The notes beneath the pieces were generated by a model. It was not told the origin of the DNA and did no database searches. It saw nothing but the letters and a program-made list of their open reading frames with translations. Positions 1 through 11,121 of a DNA stretch of 41,141 nt are shown here, in pieces (the first letter of the stretch is position 1; each line of letters opens with the position of its first letter). The translations under genes and the position numbers were made by a program. Origin of the DNA: Entrophospora sp. SA101 (taxonomy: Eukaryota; Glomeromycota; Glomeromycetes; Entrophosporales; Entrophosporaceae); assembly GCA_958430865.1 (NCBI GenBank), contig CAUDNR010003446.1, forward strand, positions 16,950 through 58,090, in the 5' to 3' direction.

Positions 1-1314
1 TTTAAAATCCAATGTGTGGATCACATAATATTTCAAAAATTTTAACTTTTGAGTATAGATGATCCGCACTGTATTTCGACTAACAAATTAGCGTTAAATC
101 CTAATTCTGGTAACACTATCAAGCTGTTATGATTAAAATTCTTTTGTGCTAATTTAGGGTCCCATCTTTGCTTATTTATAATCTATTGGTTCTCTTTTTA
201 CTGGTCAAATGATGCCAACTTGGGTAATGGGGCATCAGCAAATATCAGAATCTGATTATTCTTTAAAAAAATAATCAAGGTATTAGCATACCAATAAGTT
301 AATAATATTCTTAGTATTTTTATCATATAGTCTAAAAGCCTATTGGTAAATATTGAATGAGATTATCAGATACTCTTTTAAAATTAATCCTATTTTTTAA
401 TTAATTTAATAAACCAATAGCTCTTTTGTATTGTAATTAAATTATCGGTTAAATATTTCTAATCAAAATCTTGAGTAGCAGTTAGGGTTTTCTATTCAAA
501 TAAGGTTTATTTGAATAAAACAAATAATTCGAGTAATAATAAAACGAATAAAACGAATAAAGCGTTCAGCCAGAACTCGTTAAGACAATGCTTTGATAAA
601 CCAAATATACACAATAAGCCGATGTTGTTTTATTATCTACCTATCAAATTACCTCAATAAGCCGATTTTATTAAGGTTTTTTAAATCGAAGTTTTTTTTT
701 TTGAAATATTGACTTCGGTTTAACAAGTTCTGACTGTATTATGAATAGAAACCATGCATTAATATTAATATTAAAATCAATAAATAAACAAACAAATAGC
801 TTTTATTGCATTAATTTTGTTCCTTTGGTGTTAATGATTGAATCAACCACACAAGTAGTAGTCAATTTAAACAGCATTGTTTTTAAAGAATTTATTCAAA
901 AAAATATTATTTAAATGTATAAAGTTTAGCGATTTTTAATGTTGCAAATTTTTTTGATACATCAATCTCAGTCCAAAATCAATCATATTTTATATACTTT
1001 AAAGTTTTATTTCTTTCTTTGATAAATAATAAATAAATTTATCCATTTGTTTATTTGTTTTAGTAGATTCAAATAGATTTTATTAGAACAAACAAATGGT
1101 ACACTACAGCAAAAATTTCAGAGAATCAATAATGCAAAATCACGTGTAATAAGTATATATAGCTTGTAGCCTAGGGTCCTGTAGAATATGCATGCAAAAT
1201 TTTTGTTTTCTGATTTTTGCTATGTCATTTATTTAAAGGAAATTCAATTATTTTTTTGAAAAAAAATTTAATCAAACTTTTGCAATTATATGACCTTTTT
1301 TTTTCAATTTTTTT
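1..1314. other. gene-poor AT-rich stretch with transposon debris
   Basis: No supportable gene was seen. The stretch from about 596 to 726 is a diverged repeat that recurs in opposite orientation near 39,625-39,738 (shared motifs such as ataagccgattttattaagg). A short run near 81-115 (taaatcctaattctggtaac) recurs near 37,285. The short open frame over 1217-1420 is rich in Phe, Leu and Ser, as expected from T-rich DNA, and is not called. Confidence 0.5.
596..726 (+). repeat. dispersed repeat, copy 1 (inverted copy near 39.6 kb)
   Basis: This block matches the reverse complement of about 39,625-39,738 over roughly 110-130 bases. The shared order is: an ATAAACC/ATAAGCCGATG block, a TTATCTAC block, an AAGCCGATTTTATTAAGG block, then CGAAG and GACTT. 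The flanking sequence ends in CGGTTTAACAAGTTCTGACTG, which resembles the ends of pogo/Tigger-type elements. It is probably a non-autonomous DNA element or a fragment of one. Family assignment is inference. Confidence 0.5.
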
Positions 1315-1449
1315 TCATTCTTTTTCTTCATTCTCAGGGTTATCATTGACAACCTCAAGAAGTTTTGATTCAGTTGTTATTTGGTTATTGTTGGTTAGTG
1401 TATTCTCTTCATTTGGTTGAATTTCTTCCATATCATTGATTTTGGGCAT
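1315..1449 (-). CDS. small acidic 44-residue ORF, doubtful
   Basis: An ATG-to-TGA frame on the minus strand encodes 44 residues beginning MPKINDMEEIQPNEE and ending in a Glu/Lys-rich tail. The composition (Glu, Asn, Thr, Gln) is more protein-like than the surrounding T-rich shadow frames. There is no recognised domain and no homology known to me. It could be the amino-terminal exon of a lost gene or chance. It lies about 630 bases downstream of the RFC gene on the same strand. Confidence 0.22.
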   Translation of the reverse strand: MPKINDMEEIQPNEENTLTNNNQITTESKLLEVVNDNPENEEKE

Positions 1450-2075
1450 CGTTTATACACATTTTTTTTCGTGTTTTAACCTTTGGCATGTTATAGGAAA
1501 CCTAAGCTTATTTGAAAGCTAATAAAAGAACAAAAAAGACTTGCTGGCAGAGTGAAATTATTTTAATTAAAATTATTGATTTTTGGATTTGTTTTAAATT
1601 CAATTTTTTTCGCGGTTTTTTTTTTTTACCAATGTAACATGCCCAAATTTGGATATAAAATAACACGTGATTACCTCTACCCTTCCTTAACTTTACTTCA
1701 CTTTCCAAAAAAATTCAATTACCAGAATCCGTTACCATTTTGACATATAATTTACTTGCATTTATATTTGTTGCAATATTATATTTATCAAAAAAAATCA
1801 GAATTGGTTGGTGACAGACAGACAGACAGACAGACAGACAGAATTATCTGTTGACAAAAGAATCACCAAAGAGTGATTTTAGAACATGTTTCATGTTTCA
1901 TCTCTTGATAATAATATGGAGGTTAATACTAAATTATGAAGGATTTAGTGGAATGGAAGTAAGTTATTTGAGTTTAAACAAAGTTTTATAATAAATTATT
2001 AGTATTTAATAATAATTTTATAACTCTATAATTGTGATTTAGATCATATATCAATAATATTTACACTTTTTGGAT
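1450..2075. other. intergenic, 3' side of the RFC gene
   Basis: AT-rich sequence containing one perfect GACA microsatellite. No gene or structured element was seen otherwise. A minus-strand open frame over 1508-1708 is low-complexity and is not supported. Confidence 0.5.
1813..1842. repeat. (GACA)n microsatellite
   Basis: An uninterrupted run of about seven GACA units in otherwise unstructured intergenic DNA. Confidence 0.95.
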
Positions 2076-2147
2076 TTAATTTACCTTCATCTTTTCAATC
2101 TGATTTTCTTCACTATCATTATCAATGATATTGTTTTTTGGGCCTTT
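2076..2147 (-). other. candidate alternative terminal exon of the RFC3/5 gene
   Basis: Minus-strand sequence after a tatag acceptor is open for 23 codons to TAA ([11 protein letters not shown], then [12 protein letters not shown]). It stays in frame if the annotated last exon is spliced at its internal GTGTAAG donor (2362) instead of being read through to the stop at 2357. The tail is acidic and hydrophilic. Phase and splice signals agree, but use of this exon is inference. Confidence 0.4.
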
Positions 2148-4126
2148 CTATATAAAATATTTGGAGAAGTAACTACCTCTTCAGTTATATTTCAATTGGA
2201 AATTAAATGTTTGTGAACTCTATGAAATTATGAATTTAGTTTTATTAATATAATGAATTAATGATTTAAGGTGCTGTTTACAAAAGAATTTGTTTTTAAA
2301 AGTTGCATGTATGGTTTTTTACACTAGCTGATCTATCATGTGCAAAATTGTACTTCTTACACCTTGAGTGATTTTTTGAATGATCCTATGAATGCTGTTA
2401 ATTGATGTTTTTCAGTAGCTCCAGTTGCAAGTCGATATCTTATAATTATAATATATATTAATAATAATATAGTTTATAATAAAATCAGATAATATAAAAT
2501 TAGAATTTCTTACTCAATTTCTCCAATATTTTCAAACAATTCTTCATCAGTGATAAATGATTTTCTTAAGTTATAACAAAAATCTGTCAATATATCTTGT
2601 AAAGCAAGACCTTTTTCTGTCTTGAGCTTCTGGATATCTATATATATGGAATAGTACAAATATTTTTATATTTAACTTGCCAAGTTATTTACACAACTAA
2701 TTAAATTTTACATAATGTCAAAAATTAAAACTAACTGGAATGTGCTGTTGAATAATCATCACAAGTCATTGTCTTTACTATTAATTCTATATCTTTAGTA
2801 TTAGGTCTTCCTGTACAATTACATATAGCATCTTCATCTATGAATTCATTTGTTGCATGACATGCCTAAATAGCAAATGGTGTAGTTTTTTTCTTTTAGT
2901 TAAATAAAATTTTACAAAACATTATGTAATAAATGCACAAATCACCTGTAAAATATTTAATACTCTTCGCATATCACCACATGAAATTTTAATTAATGCT
3001 TCTATCCCATCTTGGGAAATATTTATGCTATAATAATATAAACTTTAAAATTTTGCCCACCAGAAAGTTTGTAATAAATGGTCTTTTTTTTAAAACAATT
3101 TTTTGTTACCGTTCTGCCTCAACTATGTCATTCAAACAAGAAATAATTTGATCTTTGCCTAAAGGAGAAAATCGAAATTTTGTACAACGAGATTGAACTG
3201 CAGGAATGATCTTGAGTGGATAGTTACAAATGATACAGAAGCGTACATTTTGTGTATACTTTTCAATAACTATGTAATTAATTTAATAAATTAATTGATT
3301 AGTTTGCAGTGTATATAATATATATATATAAAGATATAAAATATAAATAGTTTATTAACTTCTTCTCAATGCATTTTGAGCAGGTTGTGTCATGGCATCA
3401 GCTTCATCCAGTATAATCAACTTTATATTCGAACTTAAATATTATTAAGATTGCTATTAATAAATTGCTCACATATATAAAAATACATTTGATATCGATC
3501 AAATTATATTAATACCTAAATATATTACGCGTACTTGCAAAATTTTTAATTTGTTCACGAACAACATCTATTCCTCTATCATCAGATGCATTTAACTATA
3601 GAAATTTAATTATAACTTAAAAACTTGTATGTGTTTACTTTATATCATATAAATAATTTAACCTACTTCCATAACCATTGATTTCCATTTATCTCCATAT
3701 ATTTTATTAGCAACTGCAAAGATTGTTGATGTTTTGCCAGTTCCAGGTGGACCATAAAATAATAAATGTGGAAGTTGATCTCTATTGATATATGCTTCAA
3801 CTTGAGATAATAATAAAGAATAAATGATGGATGATATTAGAATTTCAAAAAAAAAAATTTTACACGTCACAATTTTTAAATATATATATGTAAGCACGTA
3901 TGCATATAAAAACAACTTGTTGTAATGATATTTTTATGAGATAAAAGCTCATCAAGCGTTTTTGGACGATATTTTTCAACCCTAGACACAAAATTTTTCA
4001 GTTATATCTATTATAAAAAATTATATATATATATATGTATATGTGTGAGATAAAAAGATACCAAGGTAAATTATCCTCTTTATAAGCCGAATCAATATCC
4101 ATTGGTTCGTGTTTTTCTTGATACAT
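2076..4126 (-). CDS. RFC3: replication factor C subunit 3/5 (clamp loader AAA+ ATPase), ten or eleven exons
   Basis: Small clamp-loader subunit (yeast Rfc3, human RFC5), which with the other RFC subunits opens PCNA and loads it at primer ends in the nucleus. I placed exons at 4126-4062, 3981-3917, 3800-3667, 3595-3516, 3433-3360, 3269-3110, 3027-2946, 2865-2736, 2637-2514 and 2438-2357. All have GT-AG borders and sum to 996 nt (331 residues), close to the roughly 340 usual in the family. Visible motifs are [15 protein letters not shown] at the start, Walker A GPPGTGKT, then [11 protein letters not shown], Walker [11 protein letters not shown], the arginine-finger SRC in [12 protein letters not shown], and [15 protein letters not shown] 4126 is chosen because the family-typical LPWVEKYRP follows 19 residues later. 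The last exon can stop at 2357 (SLKV). Alternatively, splicing at 2362 to an exon at 2147-2076 gives an acidic tail of about 23 residues (353 in total), so the feature extends to 2076. Confidence 0.93.
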
Positions 4127-4182
4127 TATTATTTTTTTTATTTTTTATTTTTTATTTTTAGAAATTAGTCGAGCTATTTTGT

Positions 4183-4191
4183 CACGCGAAA
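4183..4191 (-). promoter_or_regulatory. MBF/E2F-like element upstream of the RFC gene
   Basis: On the minus strand this reads TTTCGCGTG, starting about 57 bases upstream of the RFC start codon. It matches the TTTCGCG core of E2F sites and overlaps the CGCG core of fungal MCB boxes. RFC genes are S-phase targets of these factors in yeasts and animals (established). Function here is inferred from position and motif only. Confidence 0.4.
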
Positions 4192-4199
4192 CGTTTTTT

Positions 4200-4695
4200 T
4201 CAAGTGCTTTTTCCGAATTTTTTGCCCACCAAATTTGACTTCAGGACTTCTAAAAAAAAAAATCTTTGTGTTAAAGTTTATCAACCAAATTACCGCATTC
4301 GGAATTAATTACGTATTTTTATTGAACATCGCCTATTCTTTTATAAATTTATTTATATTGAAAAGAACAAGAATTGTAAATAAAGAGACAAAGAAAGAAA
4401 ATTTATTATGTAATCAGCATAAGACAGATACAGAAAGGATAGAAAATAGGGATGTTAACAGTTCATTCTTGGTAAACCCAAGTCCGAACTAGTACTAATG
4501 TTGTTTGACGAAATGCTACCAAAGTTGTAAATCTATTACGTAAGTAAACTTACTTTAAAATACAAAAGCTCGCAAAAAAATATATATATAAATATATATA
4601 TTCTCTTCAATTTCCTGATGTATCTGAATCTCTCTTTGTTTCATCAGTTGTTCCCAAGGAGCTAAACTTCCTTTTATTGAATACAAATTAAGTTC

Positions 4696-4697
<2 letters not shown>
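4200..4697. other. intergenic between the RFC promoter and the duplicated kinase arm
   Basis: AT-rich DNA without a convincing gene. The open frame at 4235-4492 starts within A/T-rich sequence, has no recognisable domain and is not called. Confidence 0.45.
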
Positions 4698-4732
<35 letters not shown>

Positions 4733-4747
4733 CTCTCTCTCTCTCTC
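4698..4747. repeat. compound (CA)n(CT)n microsatellite
   Basis: About 16 CA units run directly into about 9 CT units. It lies just outside the left arm of the inverted duplication. Confidence 0.95.
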
Positions 4748-4829
4748 ATTTACTACTAAGGTCGAACACTTCTTACATTAATAATGATAAAATTATCGCG
4801 TGCTTCATTTCATGTTCCAGTATCAAAAC

Positions 4830-7600
4830 TGATTTTAGTGTAGACCTACTTGCACAAAATTATTAGAATATTGATCAAGTTACTTTTGCAATAATACCTT
4901 CTTTATTATAGTGATCAATTTAACTTGAATAGGGATAGGTACTCGCTTGAAAAAGCAGGGGAAAATAATAGATAGTTAACATACTAATAAATAAAACTCG
5001 GATAGAATCATTATTTTTAAAATCGTTGTCTTTATTTCTTTGCTTTAAGGCGCTTTGATAAAGCAACAAGTGTAGTGCCTTGGTAAAAGTTAACAATTGT
5101 GGAGTTTTGGTAAAATGTCATATTTTATTTGCTTTAGCGAGCAAGCAAAGGTTAGGACTAAGGTTGGTTAACTAGTGAGTGTTAATGAAATATCGTCCAA
5201 AGGAATACTGGTAGTATTATTGTAATCATAAACATAAGGCTGTTAAACAAGCTACTCAAGTTGTTTTTCAAATAAACCAAAGCGAGTTTGCAATCGGCCA
5301 ATAAATGTAAACAACTGAAATAAATCAATTACAAGTGAATAAAAGAAACTTTATAGAAGCTTTGAGCTTTGTAAAAAAGTCGTTTTATTCATTTGGAGTT
5401 AGTTAACCGGCACCATTAAGTGTACTTACAAACAAGAAAGAGGCAACAAGCGAGAACCAAAGTAGATTCGTAAACTAATTAATTGACAAGCACCGAATTA
5501 TTATGAGTTGCTTGCAATTAACTGACAAGAGTAGCCCAAAAGTTAAGCCACAATCGGCAATATCATCCATTTAACAAGAATTCAGAAAACTGCGAAAAGT
5601 TTATTATCTCAAAATATTATTATAATTTAACTCTAAGAAATGAAATAAAGATAAAACTAATAATTATAACAAGTAAATTTATAGTGGAGATTAAATTAGT
5701 CACTTTCTAGAATCTAGTGTTTATTAATCAATCAAATAAGTATCGTTAGTAATAATTAATGGATAGTGATTTCCAATTAATTAATAATGAATTTTTATTC
5801 ACCCTTGTTAAAATCATCATTTTAGAGAAAAGAGTTAAAATCAAGACTATTTAACGAACTATCATTACTTGTATAAAGTTTTAAGCTTTTAGATTTAGAA
5901 ATCTCTTCATCTAATATTCTACTTTTATGATACGCATCCGGATGTGGTTTGTGTACTTGTTGCGAAACACTACTACCACCACTAGTATTATCACTACTAC
6001 TATTAATAGTATTATTATTTTTAATAATTTCGTTAAGTTTATTTTCAGCAAAGACAAAAAGCTCTCCACTAGTTGGTCTTTTTGATGGATCCACATCCCA
6101 ACACCTCTGCATCATTTGTGCATAATCGTCAGGCATTTCAGGTAATATTGGTGGTCGTAAACCTTCTTCACATATATCAAAAATTAAACGATGATTATGA
6201 GCTCTATTGTCAAATGGTGGATAACCTGCAAATATTTCCCACATTAACATCCCAACACTATAAATATCAGATTCTTTGGTGTTCTTTTTGCCTCTAAGTA
6301 ACTCAGGTGCAACATATGACACAATTCCATAGACTTTATTTGATGACTTTTCATCAACTGGTCCACATAATCCTAAGTCTGTAATATAACAATTACCTCT
6401 ATCCAATAATATATTACCACTATGTAAATCGCAATGGATTAAATCTTTTCTGTGTATATCATTTAATGCATCACATAAATAATCAAAGATTATAATTCTG
6501 TCTTTTAATGTTAAATTTAAATGATTTTTTTGTAAATAATCCCTTAAATTTCCTTCTAAATAATAATTTAAAACTATTGCATAATTCCCATTATCTGGGA
6601 ATTTAGTTATACCATAGCACTGAACAATCGTTGGTGCTTTAATTTTACAATAATTCATTGCCTGAAAGTAAGTATAAATCAATTAGTATTATATAATACA
6701 GTATTATTAAATAAAAACTACCAACCTCATCAAAAAAGCTTTTTCCTGGATTACTTGAATCATTTAAACTTTTTAATACTACTAGTTGCCTTCCAAAATA
6801 ACTAAATTTCTTTTTATTTTCGTCATAATCCTCAATACTTCCTCTTGTCCATGTAGCAGTATAAATTGAACTAAATCCACCTTCAGTCAACTTTTTTACT
6901 TTTTCAAATTGCTCAAAAGGTATCCATTCTAAAATATATTCTGGTAGAGATGATTTCATTTGACATTGTTGAATAAAATCATCAATTATGTTATTTCCAG
7001 AAGTCCAAGTAGTGAAAAGACTCTGCAATTGTAAACTAATACAACCTTCACAGAATCTATCAGAATATCTTATCAATTTACAGCTGTTACATTCTTTTGG
7101 TTTGCCTTTTTTATATGTTACATTATTTAATTCAAACCAATAAATAACTCTTCCTTACAATATTCTTTTTCATTTTCAGAAAGCTCCTTGTTTTTTTCAA
7201 CTAATGAAAAAAAATAATCTTTTCTACTTCCTCTATCAGAATTAACTATTTCATTATTCTCCATTTCCTTATAAATTTTGTATACAAATCCCTTTCTTTC
7301 TTGTGATAACGATGATAATAATTTATAATGTGACATTATATAAATAAATTTGACTTGGTGTTTTAATGAATAGAAAGTAAAAAATTTTTTTTGAGAATAA
7401 TTTTGCGTGTAACAAACTATTTCCTCGTAATATTATTCGTAATTCACATTTTTTCACTTTACAATTAAGTTTATTTAAGTTTTTCTTTGACAGGATTAAT
7501 TGATTAAATATAAATCTCGAAAATTGAAGTATAAAATTGCATTATTTAAAGAACAACTTTATCATCACCCAAACTCTAGTTATAAATCTTCAAAATTAAA
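4830..7600 (-). repeat. left arm of an inverted segmental duplication
   Basis: This block is the reverse-complement counterpart of about 21,170-23,840. It contains kinase copy A plus non-coding flanks that also match. On the 3' side, shared strings include ttttagtgtagacct, aacttgaatagg, catttaac/aacataaggctgtta, gacaagcaccgaatta and cccaaaagttaagcca. On the 5' side they include acaattaagtttattt and gacaggattaatt. The coding part is about 90 percent identical by eye and the flanks are lower. Arm limits are approximate. Confidence 0.85.
5822..7336 (-). pseudogene. protein kinase copy A, frameshifted duplicate of copy B
   Basis: TKL-like kinase of the Rhizophagus expanded family. It opens at ATG 7336 (MSHYKLLSSLSQERKG), but relative to copy B one base is missing near 7147-7155. 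The first frame therefore ends after 69 residues, at a TAA just downstream. The rest continues in another frame through the Cys motif (truncated relative to B), the glycine loop LTEGGFSSIY, VVLKSL, an intron at 6725-6662, HCDLHSGNILL, DLG (DFG position), VAPELL and DIYSVGMLMWEIF. The stop is at 5822, about nine codons earlier than in copy B. Without the shift the kinase core looks competent. A shorter protein starting at an internal Met is possible but would lack the zinc-like N-terminus. An assembly error would be the other explanation. Confidence 0.75.
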
Positions 7601-8448
7601 GTTTACAAAAATCAGTACCAAATCCTGTATTATGTGCTATGTAACGGTTGTTCTACGTACCAATATTGATCAACCAATATCGTTTCAATAAAGACAACTC
7701 GAGTGTATTTTTGTTTCATTAATAATAATAATATTATTGTGTATTATTATTACACATAAGTTAACCTCGGCCAAAATTCGAAAAAACATCAAGTTAGCAC
7801 AACTTGTATGTTTATGTGTATTTCAAAGTCAGGCACTAAAGACAATTCAAATGCGTTTTGAATTTTTTTCATTTTATGAAATCTAATAATAATATTAATA
7901 TGATGTGAATAGTAGTGATGATTTTTGATTTTTCATCCAAACATCTACAAATAGTTTTGATAAATCTGTAGTGAAAGGTGTTACTAATAATGTTCTATGA
8001 AAATAATTAAATATGGTTTATAATAAATGCATATGCATATACCTTTTATAACGGAGCTCATTATGATTACTGCTTACCGAGAAACTCGTCCATTTATCCA
8101 TGAAAAATGTGCAATTTCCATGATCAACAATAACGAGAATTACCTGTCTATGATTACGATCACGGCCACCGACCCGTGGTTGGTTGGATGAGAACCAACT
8201 TGTCAAGTAACAACGAAAAAGAATTCAGGTTACCTAGTAACACACAACATTAGCAAGCGAACTCATAACGCGCAATATTTTTATCAGGAAAAGTTAAAGT
8301 ATACTATCCAAGTGTTTCCGGAGACAGACAGGCGCAATTATTTTTTTCTAATTAATAAAATAACACCAATTGATTAATTGATTATTTATTTTACTTAGAC
8401 CCAAAGTAACCAAACTCTAGCAGAGAATATTTTAAATTATTTATCATC
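7601..8448. other. intergenic, no gene recognised
   Basis: Contains a TAA/TTA palindromic microsatellite near 7720-7755. Open frames at 7500-7691 and 8018-8206 have no recognisable content and are not called. Confidence 0.45.
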
Positions 8449-8451
8449 TTG

Positions 8452-8677
8452 TTGATATATCCATCAAATGAAGAAGCATCAAAATATTCGAAAAAAAAAA
8501 GTAAAGCTGGAAAATATCCTCAAATTTTTGTTGATGGTGTATTTAAATGTGTAAGAGCATTACCTAGCGTTAATTACATATTTGTCGGGGAGATGGTTGA
8601 GGATAAATTAATCGATTATTATTATTTTTTAGTATCCAGAAGAACTTGAAGGTCAAAATGAATCTAAAACAGTTTAG
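8452..8677 (+). pseudogene. thioredoxin-fold fragment, SH3BGR/glutaredoxin-like
   Basis: The frame from 8452 reads IYPSNEEASKYSKKKSKAG followed by KYPQIFVDGVFK. This resembles the segment of SH3BGR-like/glutaredoxin-fold proteins in which a run of acidic and Lys residues precedes a PQIFVDG strand. It is followed by a possible GTGTAAG donor, a piece reading EMVEDKLID, and a tag acceptor at 8632 before YPEELEGQNESKTV and a stop at 8675. No convincing amino-terminal exon or start was found upstream. It is either a partial gene with unrecognised exons or, more likely, a relic. Confidence 0.35.
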
Positions 8678-8689
8678 AACAGCAACAAT

Positions 8690-9671
8690 AATAATAGTGG
8701 TTATAATATATATATATATATTCTACTAGTCTCGTTGACAGATCTTTCTAATATTAAACAATAAAATTTCTAAAATCATAAATAAAATTCATTATCCAAG
8801 TAAAATTATTGAGTTTGAAACATATAAACAATTTTCCTAATTCTAATATGAACCAAAAAAACGAATCCATATTACTTTGTACAAAAGTTTATTAAAACAA
8901 GAACCGAACAAAAAAAAATATTGATTTAGCCAAAGAATTTGATACCTTAAAAAGTTCCAAATAACGGCTGATCTAAAGCAACATTAAAAAAGTCACGTCC
9001 TTCACCTTATATTTTCCATACATTAAAGAAAAAAATTAATTTATATGTTCTAAAAACCTAAACCAAGGAAAAACGACTTCTTGTTTTACAAATTAGTGAT
9101 AACACTGGATTATATTAATATTATTTATTTGTTATTATTTTCCTTGTTATAACGGACAATTGAGGCCAAATTCATATGTTCGTTATAACGAGGTTCGGCT
9201 GTATTTTATTAATTTAAATAATATTAATATTACCCAGTCAAATCAATAGAAGATGCGTTGGCAAGTGAAATCCTTGAATAAAATAAAAAAGTTATAATAA
9301 TTTACATATCTATAAATATTTAAAGTGATTATCTCGCGCATATATTTTCTACAGACTTCAAATGCTTTACGCAGTAAATAATCTTTCTTTTCTTTTTTTT
9401 TTTGAACTTTATCTCAAATATGTGCATGCGCGCACACACGCACACACTCATATATTCATTGTCCAAAACAAAATACAAGGTTTAGTATATGTAAAAAAAG
9501 GGCAATAATTATTATGCGGCGTGACAATTTACAGAATTTGAGCACATTGAAAATCATTTATTTTGTTATCATTGTTATTATTTTTAAGATTAAAATTTTA
9601 TACGTTGATCAACGCAGAATCTAGCCAATAAAACTGTTAGAAATATATTTCTTTAAATAATTATAAAAATC
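8690..9671. other. intergenic upstream of the MLKL-like gene
   Basis: No gene seen. It holds a Tigger/pogo-like terminus near 9150-9210 (facing GTTATAACGG and CGTTATAACGAGG blocks ending in a CAGCCGAACC-type end on the minus strand) and an alternating purine-pyrimidine run at 9421-9447. Confidence 0.45.
9421..9447. repeat. alternating purine-pyrimidine tract (potential Z-DNA)
   Basis: About 27 bases of near-perfect TG/CG/CA alternation (tgtgcatgcgcgcacacacg and continuing), about 225 bases upstream of the start codon of the next gene. Tracts of this kind can adopt Z-DNA in vitro. A role here is speculative. Confidence 0.5.
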
Positions 9672-11076
9672 ATGTCAGTTTTAGAAACAGAATTACAAAT
9701 TAGTACCGACGAAGAAGGATTAGAAAATAAAGTATCTAATAATCTCAATGACGATAAGTTAAAAAAATTAAGAATTGCGACTGATTCATTAGGTGGTCAT
9801 GCTGTTATCGGAGAACTTTCAAAACCATATGATATCTTGACAAATACCATTATGGAATTAATCAAAAAAAATTACAATTCATTTGAGTTTGCACAATACA
9901 GCAAAAAGATTTGTAATTGTTTAATCGATAGAGTTGAATTTATTGAAATGCCTATGAAGAAAATTTTAAAAGCACACAAAACTTATAATAATAATAATAA
10001 CAACAACAACAACAACAACAGTAACAATATGATGTTGATGGTTTTATTGCTAGATCAAAATTACTATAATAATTTATTAAGTCTAATTGCAGCTTTAAAG
10101 AAATCACAACAATTAATTACCGATTTGTCATTTCTTTGGAATTTACATAAATTTAGAACTACTAACATTATTAAAAGACGTTTTGAAAGAGTCACAAAAG
10201 AATTTGATAAAGTTTTATCAGACTTAAAGTTGGAGAAGCCTTTTGATTTTGTAACACAAAAAAAGAAAGATTTAAAAGCTGTAGAACATGATATTTCAAT
10301 AATTACTAAGGTAAATTAATAAATATACTCCATATGTAAACTATTAATTTAATTTTTTTAAAAATATAATATCATTTTTTTATTAGTTTCTTGAAAGAGC
10401 TGAAGGATCTATAACAGTATCAAAATTTCTAGTTAACCCAATTTTCGAAGAAACCATATTAGTCAAAGCACACTTGAATGAAAATAATAATACAAATAAT
10501 TCAAATGAAATGAAAGTCAAAGAGATTCCATCTGATGAATTAATAAATATATACAATCAATTTGTGAGGAAAGATCAATATGGTGGTGCTGGCAATGTTA
10601 AAGTTAGAAAGTGGCTGTCAAGTGGTGGTGGCAGTGGTATTGAAAAAAAGAAGAAAACAAAAAGTATTCTAGTTGCATGTAAAAGATATGAGCAACAGCC
10701 ACAAAAATTTTTTGATAATCTTATTCTACTCCCCAAATTAAATAATTGTCCAAATATTTTAAAATTCTATGCACTTTCGGTTGTTAAAGATTGGAATTAT
10801 CACAATTCAACAAATTCAAGTATAACAACAACACAAAATGTTTTAGTTTACGAATGGGTTGAGAAAGGAAATTTGAAAGAATTTTATGAAAAATTTAATA
10901 TGAGTTGGCCTCTTAAATTAAAAATTGCTGTTGGTATATCTTGTGGACTTTTATTTTTGCATGGATGTGATATTATGCACTATGATCTAAGATGTGAAAA
11001 TATTATGGAAAGTGTTTTATTATTTTTGATGGCAAAATAATTTATATTTATTATGTTGATGATGATGATGATGATG

Positions 11077-11121
<45 letters not shown>

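Noticed and set aside
1217..1420. Plus-strand 67-residue open frame
   Set aside because: Phe/Leu/Ser-rich product of T-rich DNA. The opposite strand (1315-1449) is more protein-like.
4235..4492. 85-residue plus-strand frame upstream of RFC
   Set aside because: No domain, hydrophobic AT-derived composition. It lies beyond the likely RFC promoter.
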